A DNA stretch of 64,000 bases from Chamaecrista fasciculata (Eukaryota > Streptophyta > Magnoliopsida > Fabales > Fabaceae). The stretch spans positions 61,889 through 125,888 of the forward strand of contig QANZ01043739.1 of assembly GCA_003254925.1 (NCBI GenBank). The letters are read 5' to 3'. Of this stretch, positions 45,581 through 58,093 are shown piece by piece (position 1 is the stretch's first letter; the number at the start of each line of letters is the position of its first letter). A program made the translations under genes and the position numbers. The notes below the pieces were generated by a model that did no database searches, was not told the DNA's origin, and saw only the letters and a program-made list of their open reading frames with translations.

Positions 45581-47053
45581 AATTTAATGAAATTCACATT
45601 AACAAAAATATTTAATATGATTTATTTGTTAAAAAATATTAATTCAATTAAGATTAAGTTTGAATTTTATCTATTTTTTAGTATACAGTTGATAAATATC
45701 ATTATACATGCATATTTTTTATACTAACAAAAAGAATATTTAACAGATAAAACTATTAAAACATATATAAAAAAGTAAAAAAAAATGGAAAAGAAAATAA
45801 ATATATATACTATGAGTTGGGTCAGGTCTAAAAAGGTTAAACACAAGACTCGCCTGACTCGAGTTGACCAAACCGAATTAAGTTTACTGGATTGGATCAA
45901 GTTTTGTTCATTCCTAATTACACCTATATATCAAATTAATCACTTGTTAGTTTAAAAGCATGGTAAGATCCTTATTTATTAAATGAAGGAAACTCTTACA
46001 ATTTGCAAGTCTAGTGAATTAATTGTCTTCCATAAAATCAAAGTAAAAACTGCTTGATGCTTTGTGACATAGATTTGTCCAATTCAATGGCTATGCAAGG
46101 CAGGGAAATTTGAACACGTTTTACTATTGTTCAATGTGCTTCTCATAGAAATTGCATGTCCTAGTAATGCACAACACAACTTGCGTAGAAAACCTCATTA
46201 ATATGTTGCTTTTGAAATTATTCCCCTCTCTACGAAAATACATGTTACTTTTAGATTAAATAAGTGTTTGGTGTAGTAATAAGTAAGTTGCATATTAAAT
46301 TAAGAGATTTAGGTTTGAACCCTACCGTCAACATTGTTAGGATAGTTTTAACTGTTCACTCTCGACTTGAATAAAATTAATCTTCACTTAGATCTTATAC
46401 GATTAATTAGAAAAAACTTATAGTTATAAAAAAAGAAATATGTTACTCCTAGTTGATATATAATATCTCATTCTCATGTACCACATTCCCTCATATGGCA
46501 AGAGACTCGATGATCATCCACTTTGGTTCTAAACTTTAATACCAATTTTGTGTCATTTCACAAATCACATAACGCGGACTTTTTGTATGGTTGTCGTATG
46601 GGCGTCGAACATGATAAAACGCTCTTAAAATGAAGTTTTCATACTTTGAGGTGTCTTTGCGAGAAACACAGAAAAAACTCTTCATCAAACTTGTTGATAC
46701 CAAGACAAAAAAGATTCATCAGCAACTTGCAGATATCAAGACGAACAATGAAGTGTCTTTGTAGAAAAGACAGAAATAACTTTCTATCAGTAACTTGCTT
46801 TGAAGAAGATAGAATATTCTGTGTATGAGTAACTTGCTTTGAAAAAGATAAAATATTATCTATCAATAAGAAGGTTTATCAACGAGAAAGGATCCTCTAT
46901 AGTACTGCACCTTCTGCAGTACTGCAGAGACTAATAGGAGCTCGCCACATGTACACCACTATACACATGGCAGGCTCCTATACTTGGGGATATAGAGGTA
47001 ATTATTGAGTAGACATCCAATTAGAATATGCTTTGTTTTTGTCTCATATAGTT
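45581..47053. other. Intergenic DNA with one SINE
   Basis: AT-rich. A degenerate short repeat (ACTTGCTTTGAA.AAGATA) recurs at 46640-46865. Apart from the SINE at 46259 no element or gene was recognised. Confidence 0.6.
46259..46416 (+). mobile_element. tRNA-derived SINE, copy 3, diverged
   Basis: AAGTGTTTGGTGTAGTAATA and AGGTTTGAACCCTACCGTC match the A- and B-box zones of the other two SINEs. The body (GATAGTTTTAACTGTTCACT) and a short A run at 46411 also fit. It is more mutated than copies 1 and 2. Confidence 0.65.
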
Positions 47054-47069
47054 AAAAACTATCATTTAA

Positions 47070-50000
47070 TAAAACTTGGCAAAGTCAAATTCCAGGGTCT
47101 AACGCCTTCTCTGTAGCGCGTAAGCAGCAAGCTACAATGCACAATCTTCTCACTTGGAACAGAAAGGATCTTGGTAACATTCAGAATAAAATCTAGAGCC
47201 TGCAAACCACTCTGGATTCCCTTCAGCGCCGTTTATCCCTGAATGACACTCACGAGATACAGGAGGAGATTTCTGTTAGACTGGAACTTAACAAATGGTT
47301 GGAATACGAAGAAATTTTATGGGCACAAAAGGCTAGACAACTATGGTTAATTGGGGGTGATCGTAATACTAGATTTTTCCACACTGTAGTCAAAAAACGC
47401 CGAATCTCCAACAGAATTTTAAAAATCCAAGACACAATGGGTAATTGGATTGAAGACTACACAAAAATGGAAGCCTTTCTCGGAAACTATTTCCAATGTG
47501 CTTATTCTTACCCCGAAGAGCCACATCAAACTTATATTCTTCAGGAGCTGGATTCGGTAAATCTGCCCCAGGTGTCTGAGCAAGAAAAAGCATGGTTGGA
47601 CAGCCCTTTCACAGAAGATGAAATCACCTCGGCCGTGTTTCAACTTAAGTCTTTCAAAGCTTCGGGACCAGATGGTTTCCCTGCTGAATTCTTCAAGAAT
47701 TTTTGGGATACAATCAAAACTGACATTTTTGGCATGATCAAAGACTTTCAAAGAACCGAATATATTCTCAAAGAGTACAATCAGACTTTCATCTCCCTTA
47801 TTCCAAAGATCAATGATCCATCGATGATCTCTCATTTCCGTCCTATTGGCTTATGCAACACCACTTACAAAATCATCGCCAAAATCCTGGTCAACAGAAT
47901 GCAACCTTTCATTGGACAGTGGATATCGCCTAACCAGAATGGTTTCATAAAAGGGAGACAAATTGCAGATAATATCATTTTAGTCAGCGAGCTCATGCAT
48001 TATATTCATAAGGCAAAAAAGAGAAAATCTCACTGGTGTGCCTTAAAGCTAGATATCTCAAAAGCTTACGATAAGCTCGGATGGAATTTCATTAGAGCTG
48101 TCATGAGCAAAATGAATTTCCCGGTCTCATTCTTGAATATGATCAGTCAATGTATTTCCACGGTCAGTTACACTTTACTTCTAAATGGACACAAGGCAAG
48201 TTCGTTCACTGCTCAAAGAGGACTTCGGCAAGGGGATCCCCTCTCCCCATTCCTTTTTATCATTGCGTCAAATACTCTGTCCGCTCTCCTCCTCCGAGCT
48301 GAAAAGGACAAGAAGATCCAAGGTATCCGGTTCGCAAATAGGGGTCCGATGATCTCTCACCTTATGTATGCAGACGACATCATTCTTTTCTTTAAAGCCA
48401 ATCAGGACTCTTGCCATCAAATTTCTTCCATTCTTGACCTTTACTGCGGCTTGGCGGGTCAGGAGATCAACAAAGCAAAACTCTCGCTATTTTTAGCCCA
48501 AACACTCTGCGCCATTTCAGAAAATTTATGGCAAATACTCTGAAAGTCAAGCAAGCCAACCATTTGGGGAAGTATCTTGGCAACTTTGTTGATGGGAAGA
48601 ACCACATAAAAAGAAACGCTATAGAACTCATTGATCGTTTCCAGCACAGGCTGCAAGGTTGGAAGGCTAATCTTTTGTCTCAAGCAGGCAGAACGGTCTT
48701 AATTCAAGCTGTGCTCCAGGCCGACCCGATTTATAAATTCTCCATTTTCCAATTACCAAAGAAAGACACAGAGAAGATGGAATCCATCATGGTCGATTTC
48801 TTTTGGGGCTACAAACTTGAAGGAAAACGGATGCATCTCACCAACAAGCGGAGGCTTTTCACCCCTAAGCGTTCCAGTGGCATGGGGTTTAGACATCTCT
48901 CAGTGGTTAACGAGTCGCTACTTGCCAAGCACGGTTGGAAGTGGATTACGGCTCCCTCTTCTCTCTCAAGCTCTTGGTTCCTTCATAAATATAAGAATCC
49001 AAATACGGAATTTCAATTCCGCAAAACGACTCAGGATACCTGGGTCTGGCGAGGTATACGTAACTCTCTTCCAATCATTGAGAATTATTTGTCTTGGCAG
49101 GTTGGCAACGGCACCAATATTGATATCACTAGTAAATACTGGATGTTCCCTTGGGATGGCGACCCCGGTATCTACAAAGTTCAAGACCTTTTGGAAAATC
49201 AAGATTGAAATCACATCAAGTTGGAAGAACTTTACCCTTGGCACCAAATCGTCCAAATCAAGTCTATCATCACACCTGTTACCCAAGACCAGGACTGTCT
49301 TGTTTGGGGGGGGGTGCGCATACAGGGAGATACACTTCGTCCAACGGGTATAAAGTGCTCATCCAGGATAGAGGAATGAATGTGCTTCCCTCTCACAACA
49401 TCCACTGGGGACGGTTCTGGAAACTTCTTTTACCAAGGAAAATTCTCCTTTTTGTTAGGAAACTCATTAACAATGCTCTCCCTGTGGGTGACATCCTTAG
49501 AGAACATCATCTCAACAACAATATCACTTGCGTTTTCTGCCAAGATGAAGCTGAGACTGTTGATCATCTCTTCATGCATTGCCATTTTGCCAGAGCAGTT
49601 TGGTTTGGGTCCCCCCTCAGCTTTGTCTTCATGCGGAACCAAACTATGACTCTTGCCCAACGGATCAAATCCTACTGTGCTGATTGGCTTAAAGATGATG
49701 AACATAAGCTATTTCTCCTTTCATGGTCCTTCGTCACCCTCCAAAAAATTTGGGAATCAAGGAATAATCTGTATTGGCGAGGTGAAGCAGTCCACCCTAT
49801 GCATTTCATTCAATCAATTCAAGGTGCTCTTGTTTTTTACAGCAACTCCATAACTGTTGAAGGCTCGACTATTCCGAACAATCAGGCCGTTCACCAACAA
49901 AAGCCTTCAGAGGTCAGCTTTACTCGACCGTTGCTTGAAGCGTTTTCTTTTACAATGCTTCTCTCGTCCGATGATCGGGACAACAGCAGATTCATCACCA

Positions 50001-50384
50001 CCGTTCTGTGCCAAGGTGGTAATGTTATTTTTGTTGCAGCAAAACGAACTACCAAATCTCTTCCAAAAGCAACAGAGATTCTTTATATGTGCAGAGAAAC
50101 AGTTCTCAAATTGGAGGATCACCTAGCAGGGAGCTTCGCGCTTGCTTTCTCACATAAACATTTGGCACACAGTTTTAATCATGGTACTACTACAGCCAAC
50201 GAAAGCATACTCGTTAAAGACATCAAAAATCTCCTTTCGCATACTGACTGGAAGGTCTATCATGCCCCGGCAGCGCTTTCCAATGAACTTTTTAGTTGGC
50301 TTCCGTATCCTTACTTTAGTAGAGATAGGTTTGATGTCATTTTTTCTGAACTCTCTATGTAATTGTTTTCTGATGTATCAAAAA
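47070..50384 (+). mobile_element. 5'-truncated L1-type LINE with 16-bp target duplication
   Basis: The duplication AAAAACTATCATTTAA lies at 47054-47069 and 50385-50400, with an A run at the 3' end. ORF1 and the endonuclease are missing, as is usual after incomplete reverse transcription. The remaining 3.3 kb encodes RT, a zinc-knuckle region and an RNase H-like C-terminus. Confidence 0.92.
47072..50362 (+). pseudogene. LINE ORF2 remnant: reverse transcriptase, zf-RVT and RNase H-like tail
   Basis: Reading starts in frame at 47072 and hits a TAG at 47192. It is then open through the RT (47299-48543): FKASGPDGFPAEFFKNFW, RPIGLCNTTYKIIAK, NGFIKGRQIADNIIL, LKLDISKAYDKLGW, RQGDPLSPFLF and the catalytic HLMYADDIILFF. 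A frameshift near 48485 moves coding to the frame of 48528-49208 (NHLGKYLGNFVDGK, GWKANLLSQAGR), which ends in a TGA at 49206. A second shift in a run of Gs at about 49305-49313 leads to the zf-RVT part (WKLLLPRKILLFVRKLI, CVFCQDEAETVDHLFMHC) and an RNase H-like tail ending at 50362. With at least two stops and two shifts it is inactive. Confidence 0.92.
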
Positions 50385-50654
50385 AAAAACTATCATTTAA
50401 ATATTTAAAAATATTATTTTTTGTCTTAATATTTAAAAATATTAACTAGTATAAAAATAAAATAAAACATGTTTTTACACAAACAGCCAAACACATTCAA
50501 ATTTTTAAGCCATCAATTTACTTTTTTGATATATATTTTTTTTTTGTATGATTATTTTAAACTTTTTATCCAAAGCAGAAGCCCAACAAGATCATGCATG
50601 ACCCGATCACCCAAATCACCCAAATCCCGATTCAGAGTTTAAAATTTTTTTTTT

Positions 50655-50952
50655 GAGCTAAAGTGAACTTTTGATCCCATAAATTTATAAAAGGTCTCAA
50701 TTTGGTCCCATAACTTTATTTGTTGTAATTTGGGTCCTATAATTTCTAAAAACGTTTCACTGTTGATCCCAAGTTGATTTCCATACATTATAGGGTGAAG
50801 TAGATTTAACGGCAGAAAATGGATGGAAATTAGCTTAGGACCAATGGTGAGATGTTTTCAAAAGTTATATGACCAAAATTACAACAAAAAAAAGTTATGG
50901 ACCAAATTGAGACCTTTTCCAAAGTTATGGGACCAAAAGTTTACTTTAGCCT
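50655..50952. mobile_element. MITE upstream of the coiled-coil gene
   Basis: The inverted ends GAGCTAAAGTGAACTTTTG and GGCTAAAGTAAACTTTTGG extend about 110 bp in each arm. It lies 100 bp from the start codon of the next gene, so it may be in that gene's promoter. The target duplication is hidden in flanking T runs. Confidence 0.75.
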
Positions 50953-51052
50953 TTTGTTTTTTTTTTTATGAAGATTCAGAGTTTAAAACTTGGCGCCCCT
51001 AAAAACTGAAAAACGAGTTTGGGGAAGCAGAGCAAAAGCCGAAAGGAAGGTG

Positions 51053-54000
51053 ATGGAATTGCTTAAATTGTCCAAGTTCAAGCTCCAACTTCAAGCCGTT
51101 ATCTCTGAAGTTCGAGATCTCAGAGTGAGAGTTTCCATTCATGACCTCCCGTTTTCGATGTTTTGTTCCGTTGTGTGTTAGATCTCCGATTAATTACTTC
51201 CGATCGAGTTTTTCAGGAAAGGGAACGCCTAGCGGCTGATAAGCACCACCACGGAATCGAGGTTTTCATTCTCATGAATTGATCGATTTTGGTTTTAGTG
51301 CTTCTTGATTTTCTGTTAATTTGATATATTGTGACGTTTGAGAGCAAGAACAGAAGCAGAAGCAGGCGGAGGAAGAATATAACAGGAAAATACAAGACCT
51401 GCAGGCCGAGTTAGCTTCAGTCAAAGAAGAACGCCAGAAACTAGAGAGGAAGGTACGCTTTCTCGTTTTGTTTGAATTCACGTGATCGCTCGCATATTCT
51501 GTGTTTAATTTGTTGCTATTTGCTAATTTAGGGTTTTACATTCAATATTTTCATCGCAGGTGAATTACCTTCAGAATGACAATACTTTGCTTGAAAACAA
51601 GCAAAAGGAGTTGAAGGATACCATACATAACTTACTTCAGTCCAGGGAGAATTTCGTTCATGCTTACGAGGTTCGTATATGGTGAATTTTCAGCTATTTA
51701 TTTATTTTTAGTAATTAACATATAGTCCGAATAGGTAGGTATCTTAATTCTTCAGTTAATGAAAGGAAAACATATGTAATTACAGACTTGCAGCGTAATC
51801 TTAGTTCTTGTGTGAAGTTGTGAATTGTGATGTTGGTCCAGAAGTATTTATATAACTCTACAGTGATTCTTAATTGTGTATCATCGTTTGCAAGATTCAG
51901 TAGAATTTCAAATTTCAATTCTGCAAATGAGTGAAGGAAGCCTGAACTTAAGTGGATTACAATGTAATAATATAATTAAAATCATTTGCCTCAAATATTA
52001 TCCTGTTATTTGTATATATCTAAATAATTATTAAGCGTTAGGATTTTAGGAGTTGTTTTGAATATATATGGATGTGGGGACAACAAAAACAACTTCGTGA
52101 TAGTGTAGGGAACTATGCGTTCCTAGTGGGGAAGCTTCATGTTACAACTCACAAGTGATCTTCTCAATTTATTATTTATTTCAGCTTTGTTCTTGCTCAG
52201 GAAACTACTTCAGCAATGAGACGTTCAATTGAAACCAAAGATAGAAAGCTCAGTGTTCTTTCTGAAAAGATAAACGCTCATCTACTATTATTCAATTCGA
52301 TCGAGAAGGAGGCGTTGTCTATCAAGCAAATTGTGGATAACGTGCAAAGCCTTGTGACTGAAAGAGAAAAAATAGGCAAGTAGCTCTCCAAACTATTACT
52401 ATATAGAAGTATGCTCATTTGCGGGAGCTCGGACAAATTAGAGAAGTTTCATTGCATACTTACATATTCTTATGTTTCTACTTTCTTGCGTGCAGTGGCT
52501 GGCTTGAAAATCAAAATTGATGCGATCCCTGCTTTTGAAAAAACATTTGTAGGTAATTTTAATTTTATATTGACCCATCTAATAATTTTACAAGCGTTGG
52601 GCATGTTGAATTTAGAAAACTAGCAGATATATTTGTCCAAGTTTTATCATCCGGAAGACACTCCTTTTTTCCCCAGAAAGCATTTCTGAACTAAGAAATA
52701 AACTGGAAAACCATGGGGATGAGTTAAGAAGAAAGGACAAAGTCATCTCAGAGCTAGAAGCAAAACTGGATGTGGCGAAACTTAGCAACAATGGCCAAGC
52801 TCAAATTGAAGATATATCCTCATAAGCATTGAATAACTATTGGTATCAAATACCAGAGAATTTATATGCACTTTCATCCACCTATGTTTTTTAGTTGTGT
52901 CTTAACCAGCCTCACCTTCAGAAAACTTTGGTAGTAAAGGATGCGATGATACAGAATTTAATTTCAGACAAAGAGGTTCGTCATTCAATTCTTTTCAATA
53001 TTATTATGCTACCAGATTGTCTGTCTTTGAGATTTTCTACCTTCTCTAAACATAATCTGAAGGTATTACATTACGAAATCGGAAGTTTGAGACTGGTGTT
53101 ACAGAGAGTTTGGGACGTAGTCACAAATATGAGTGAAGAGGTATATATTTCTTTTAGGTGTAAAAATCTTATTTTTCAGAATATACTTCCCATTATTGGT
53201 TTTCTCTGAAGAACTGCAAGTTATGCATTTGGTTATTGTATCGTTTGCATTCTGAGGACCTTGAGGCCTTATAATGTTATGGCACCGAAATTAATCTTTC
53301 CTGTTCATTATACCTAGCTTTTTAAGAAACATATGTATATATATTTATTCGATTAGCTTTACAATTTTTCCTTTTCTTTTGATTTTACTATTTAGTTGTT
53401 ACTTCATGGCCTCAGGAGACCACTACTTCCAACAAATTCTCAAAGATCAAGGTGTTTATTATAATTCTTATTATGATATATCAGCACATTGCCTATTTTT
53501 ATGCCAGGATAAAAGATTATTTTGTTCAGTATTGCAACAAAAAGAAGCAACAGGAAAGGATTCGAAGGTGGAACAAAATAGGTAAAAACAATTTACACAT
53601 TGGCACATAAATGCTGAATTTTTTTTTGTTACTAATAGATAGACTTCTTCAGTGCCAATCAGAATATTTTGCTTTATTTTTTTTTTAGTTAAAGAAAGAT
53701 GATTTTGCAGGCAGGTGGGTTGCTTATTGTTCATATTACTGTAACAGTCATTACTGAAAAGCTAACCCATCCTTCATATTATCTAAAATCTTGGGATAAA
53801 GGTATTGCGTGCTTGTCTTTCGTTCATTTCAAGGGTAAAAGTAATCTTTACTCAATACCTTATGCAATAGCAGACCTATTGTGCTTTGTACTAATTTAAT
53901 ATGAAGAAACAGGGTTTCGTTCTTATTAATATTACACAGCATGCGTTATTATGAAGATGAAAATGGTACCTGACACAGGTCACAAGGACGATTACATGCC

Positions 54001-54690
54001 ACACTCTGCATTGCAAAACATTGCAGTAAATTTTGATCCTGTTATGGTTTTCAAGATAAGGACGTCCATGATTATGTGCTTTGCCTGAATTGGAATCAAG
54101 ATTTTGAAATAAACATAATTATTGGAATATCTATTAAGCCTGTAACTAATACTTTAATATTTTAAAATTACTGATTGGTAATAAACATAATTATACTGAT
54201 TACGACTTAGGTGATCACTGATTCACTGGCGTCTGGCAATTAGAATAATGTGTGCCAGAAGCGAGAATGTATTATGTAAGATGTTCTGTTGCTCTCTAAA
54301 ACTTTGAGATTTCATCTGTTTAGCTTGAGTTTCAAAATGCTTGCAAATTATTTGATTAAATTAATTTAAAACATTAAAATGCAATTATTCATTTAAACAA
54401 AGATTCTTTTAATCACATAATTTAAATACTTCTATTTATATTAAATTATTTCATCCAAACACATGTTTGAGATACACTTGTCACCATTTATCCCTGTCAA
54501 GTATTTGGAGCCAAGTCGATGTGGACAGCAGATATTTTAATGATATATATAGATGAATGATAGAGTCGTTACATTCAAGTTAGTAAAATGTTAATAACGG
54601 TCTTCATTTGGAAAATTCTTTCCTAGGGTGGAAGATATGGTTCAAAACAAAGGAGAAAAGGATCAAGAACTCCCGGGATCACTCTCTTAG
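51053..54690 (+). CDS. Coiled-coil protein of unknown function with GC-AG and AT-AC introns
   Basis: Twelve exons (51053-51124, 51217-51261, 51354-51452, 51560-51670, 52201-52375, 52496-52552, 52677-52813, 52916-52975, 53063-53140, 53416-53451, 53508-53581, 54627-54690) sum to 1008 bases and read open for 335 residues. The protein is almost wholly heptad-like: MELLKLSKFKLQLQAVISEV, KQKQAEEEYNRKIQDLQAEL, LLENKQKELKDTIHNLLQS, SISELRNKLENHGDELRRK, LQKTLVVKDAMIQNL. No other domain, signal or membrane segment is visible. Intron 5 uses a GC donor (ATAG|GCAAGT). Intron 7 (52814-52915) starts ATATCCTC, has TGTCTTAAC 10 bases before its end and closes in AC, the U12 pattern. A stop would follow without it. 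Exon 10 (36 bases, in frame) may be optional, since both introns around it are in phase 0. I do not recognise a named gene; long myosin- or SMC-like annotations are typical. Confidence 0.8.
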
Positions 54691-56067
54691 ATACAGGTTT
54701 GAATGTTTGATATATCTGTCCTTTTTGTCTGAGTTCTACAGTCATAGCCATTGGAACTTACTATATATCAACAAGTATTTTCACGAATGTAATTCTTTCA
54801 TACCTAATTTACATAATATATGATGGGCCTTTGTTAAATAAATGTCTCTCAGAATTGGGCTGAATCTTCTATCGTTCTTCAGTCTTTTTTTTCAACAAAT
54901 TGTTCTTCACAATTCACCAACCATGATTTACTAGAAAAAACTGATTTTCAATAAAAAGGAAAAAAGATCTAACCTTTATAAATTATAACCACGTGAGATA
55001 GGTTGGATTGGGCACCTTTAAATTCTTATTGCAGGGAATTTCTGGAAAAATTCGAGAATATTTCTCAATGGCAGTATAACGAAAGTATTTTAGAAGGAAA
55101 CTATAATCTTCCTATTTATTAATGCATTTTCTTAAGCTTTTGACAAATTTGCTGTCCAGAAGATTAATTTATTCATAACGGAAATTCAAAACAAAGTAGT
55201 TGCCGAGGCAAATGATTTTAATTATATTATTACATTGTAATCCACTTAAAATTCAGTGTACTCTTTTATATAACACACACACACATATATATATATATAT
55301 TAGTGAAGCAATTAGGGCATTGATTAGAGGAAAATCATTAGTTTTTTGTGACGTTGTGTTTGAGAAGAGGTCAAGTGGGCAAGCAATGAAATGTATATAG
55401 TTTCTTTCTGGTTAGACTAAAAATCCAAAGGGAAGCGTGGAATCCGGATTAAAGAGATAATGAAAAAAAAAAAAAGGTATACAGCTTGGCATTGGAGTGA
55501 GAAGTAATTGAATAAGTGCTTACATTTAAGAGCAACTTTGGTCACAGTGAAGAAGAAGTAATGATGAGTGTGCCCAAACTGGAATACTATCATTAAATTA
55601 AGCATATTAATGAATTGGATTTGGAATCCAGAATTTAATGCTGTCAGCAGAAAGACAAAGACCCATAGATCGCTCATGATGTCAATACAGATCCTCCCAT
55701 ATTATTACTTTTTCTCTTATGATTTACTCTCTTTTTTTTTTTTTGCCGAACTTTCTGATTTACTCTCTCTAGTTTGAAATATGTGTTTTTTAGGGTTAAT
55801 TTACACACTTAAAATAAAAAAATACAAGAAAAAAAGATTAAATTATTCTTATTAATAATACTTGGGAAATGTTTGTTCAATATAATTTTACTATTTAATA
55901 GAGATATAATTATAAAAAATAATTAATACTTATTTAATTAAATATTATATATTTTGAGAAAAAAAAATACCCTTCAACAATAAGATATTTAAGACCAGAG
56001 AGAGTAATATAAATATTATATTTATAAGATCACATACATTGATTTCTGGGTAAAGTTGAATTTATTT

Positions 56068-56110
<43 letters not shown>

Positions 56111-57377
56111 AAATTCAATAGAAAGGTGAAGATAAGAAGGGGTTGCAGCTCTTTGTAGCTTGTAATTGTGTAACACATTTTAGATGTCATTGAAGTCAAA
56201 TAAGTCATAATTTAGCAATTTACCCTTCACTCCTTATCTTCATGTTTTCCTTAAAAGAGCTTTTCTTGTTCTTTGCAAGGCAACCAAATATTTTGTTTTT
56301 TTCCTTGTGATAAGATTATCCTCAAATAACTTTTTGATCCGGGTTAAATATCTTTTCAGAGATTTCAAATAACTATATATATATTATGTGTAGTTTTATA
56401 AATTATAGAAACTAATATAATTTTTAATCAATTTACAGCTCACATATTTTCTGTCTTTATTTATGTTTTGAGAAAAACTAATATATTTTTAATATATTAG
56501 GAAAAGAAAAAAAAAGGAAAGAAAAATAGTTTTAATATATAATTTAATTGTTAGTTGTCACTTGTCATGTAAAGTCAGTTATATTACTTGTAAGTTATAA
56601 TAATTGTCCTCTTATATCTGGCATGTCTAGCTTAAGATGCTGATTAATACTTGGGTTGACCAATAATCCAATACTTATTGAAGAGGAAGTCATTATGACT
56701 CGAGTTTATACTATTTTCTTATCATGTTTCAATAAGTACTTATAGCATTCCAATTTTTTGGTCGAGATAGCCTTCCTCAAAAACATTAAATACTGATAGT
56801 CTTCCTTAGGAGAAAAAAAAATAATGATAACCTATAACAGGTCCAAATTCAGTCACCGAGCCTAACAATAAATGTTCTACATTAGTATCATTTAATATGC
56901 CAATTGAATGCATTTATTGACAGAAACTAGCAATTCAGAGACTACAAAATTTTAATTCGGAACACTTTTTATTATAATAAAAGTTTATCGAATAAGTGTC
57001 TTTAGTTTTAAAATATTTATTAAGGAGTAATAATTATACTTTAAAAATATTGTAATTTTTTTAAAGTTATACATAAATATAAGATATATATATATATATA
57101 TGTAAAAGAAAGATATAATAAAGGGTATTTTAATATTAAAAAAATCAAGAAAATAAAACATTACTCCTAGAGATGCTTTAAATCCACTAGATAAAATTTG
57201 AGATATATTCATAATTTCAAAGTATATATAATTATTACTCTTTAAGAGCACTTATTAGACAAACCTTTAATTGGAAAATCATTATAAATTACATTAAAAT
57301 TATGAAGGAATGAAAATTTTATTTTAGATAACAATATAAAACTATATCATATCACATAGAGCGTCTAACCAATAAGT
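54691..57377. other. AT-rich intergenic DNA
   Basis: Contains (CA)n(TA)n near 55275-55300, (TA)n at 56074-56108 and (TA)n at 57086-57101. No gene or mobile element was recognised. Confidence 0.6.
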
Positions 57378-57385
57378 CTTGATTG

Positions 57386-58093
57386 TAGGGGTGAGCGCGA
57401 GCTGGGTTGGGACGGACTGAGAAAAAATCTTAACCCAACCCGCACATCAATCTGCGAGTTGAGTTGGGTTGGATTTTTCATTTTTTAAAATTCAACCCAA
57501 ACCAATCCAACCCGCAAAAATGCGGGTTGCGTTGGGTTTAACCCGCGGGTTGAATTTTTTTTTTAATTTTTAACAACAAAATAACACATTCTTTTCAACT
57601 TCTTAGGCAAAGTACATCATATATAATATAAAGTAAACTAACATTTGGTTCCTGAAAGATTGAAATATACAATTTAGTCCATGAAAGATTAAAATGGTAT
57701 ACTTTTTAGTCTCTGAAAGATCAAAGTGGTATATTATTTAGTCTTTTTATGGACTAATTAATATACCATTTTAATCTTTCAGGGACTAAATTATATATTT
57801 CATTCATTCAGGGACCAAGTTGTTAATTCAGTGATCTTTCAATGACCAAATTGTTAATTTACTCTATAATATATTATATATATTAGTAATTAACTATAAA
57901 TATATATATATATATTATATTTGCGGGTTCGCGGGTTGGGTTGGGTTCATAAATCTCCAACCCACAGACCAACCCTCAAGTGTGCGGGTTGAGAATTTTG
58001 AACTCAACCCAATCCAGCCATGACTGCGGGTTAGGTTGATTTTTGTGGGTTCGTGAGCTCGCGGATCAAGATACTTACCCCTACTTACCCCTA
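57386..58093. mobile_element. hAT-type MITE with 8-bp duplication
   Basis: It starts TAGGGGTGAGC and ends TTACCCCTA. The flanks are CTTGATTG at 57378-57385 and 58094-58101. Inner sequence is full of CGGGTTGGGTTGGGTT-type words in both orientations. It contains a nested MITE at 57631-57864. The terminal ACTTACCCCT is doubled at 58075-58093. Confidence 0.88.
57631..57864. mobile_element. Mutator-type MITE nested in the hAT MITE
   Basis: Its ends AAGTAAACTAACATTTGG and the complement GAGTAAATTAACAATTTGG match the element at 18152. The 9-bp duplication TATAATATA lies at 57622-57630 and 57865-57873. Confidence 0.8.

Noticed and set aside
45130..45597. Open frame upstream of gypsy RT as an N-terminal extension
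   Set aside because: It reads through LTR sequence that is present at 37495-37943 in non-coding context; chance openness after the deletion.
46640..46865. CRISPR-like array
   Set aside because: Short degenerate repeats with no regular spacing, in a plant nuclear sequence.
46870..46985. A microRNA-like hairpin from GGAGCTCGCCACATG / ACATGGCAGGCTCC
   Set aside because: The arms pair only loosely and there is no supporting precursor structure visible by eye.
53471..53899. ORFs in the last introns of the coiled-coil gene
   Set aside because: They read across splice sites; exons 11 and 12 join cleanly without them.
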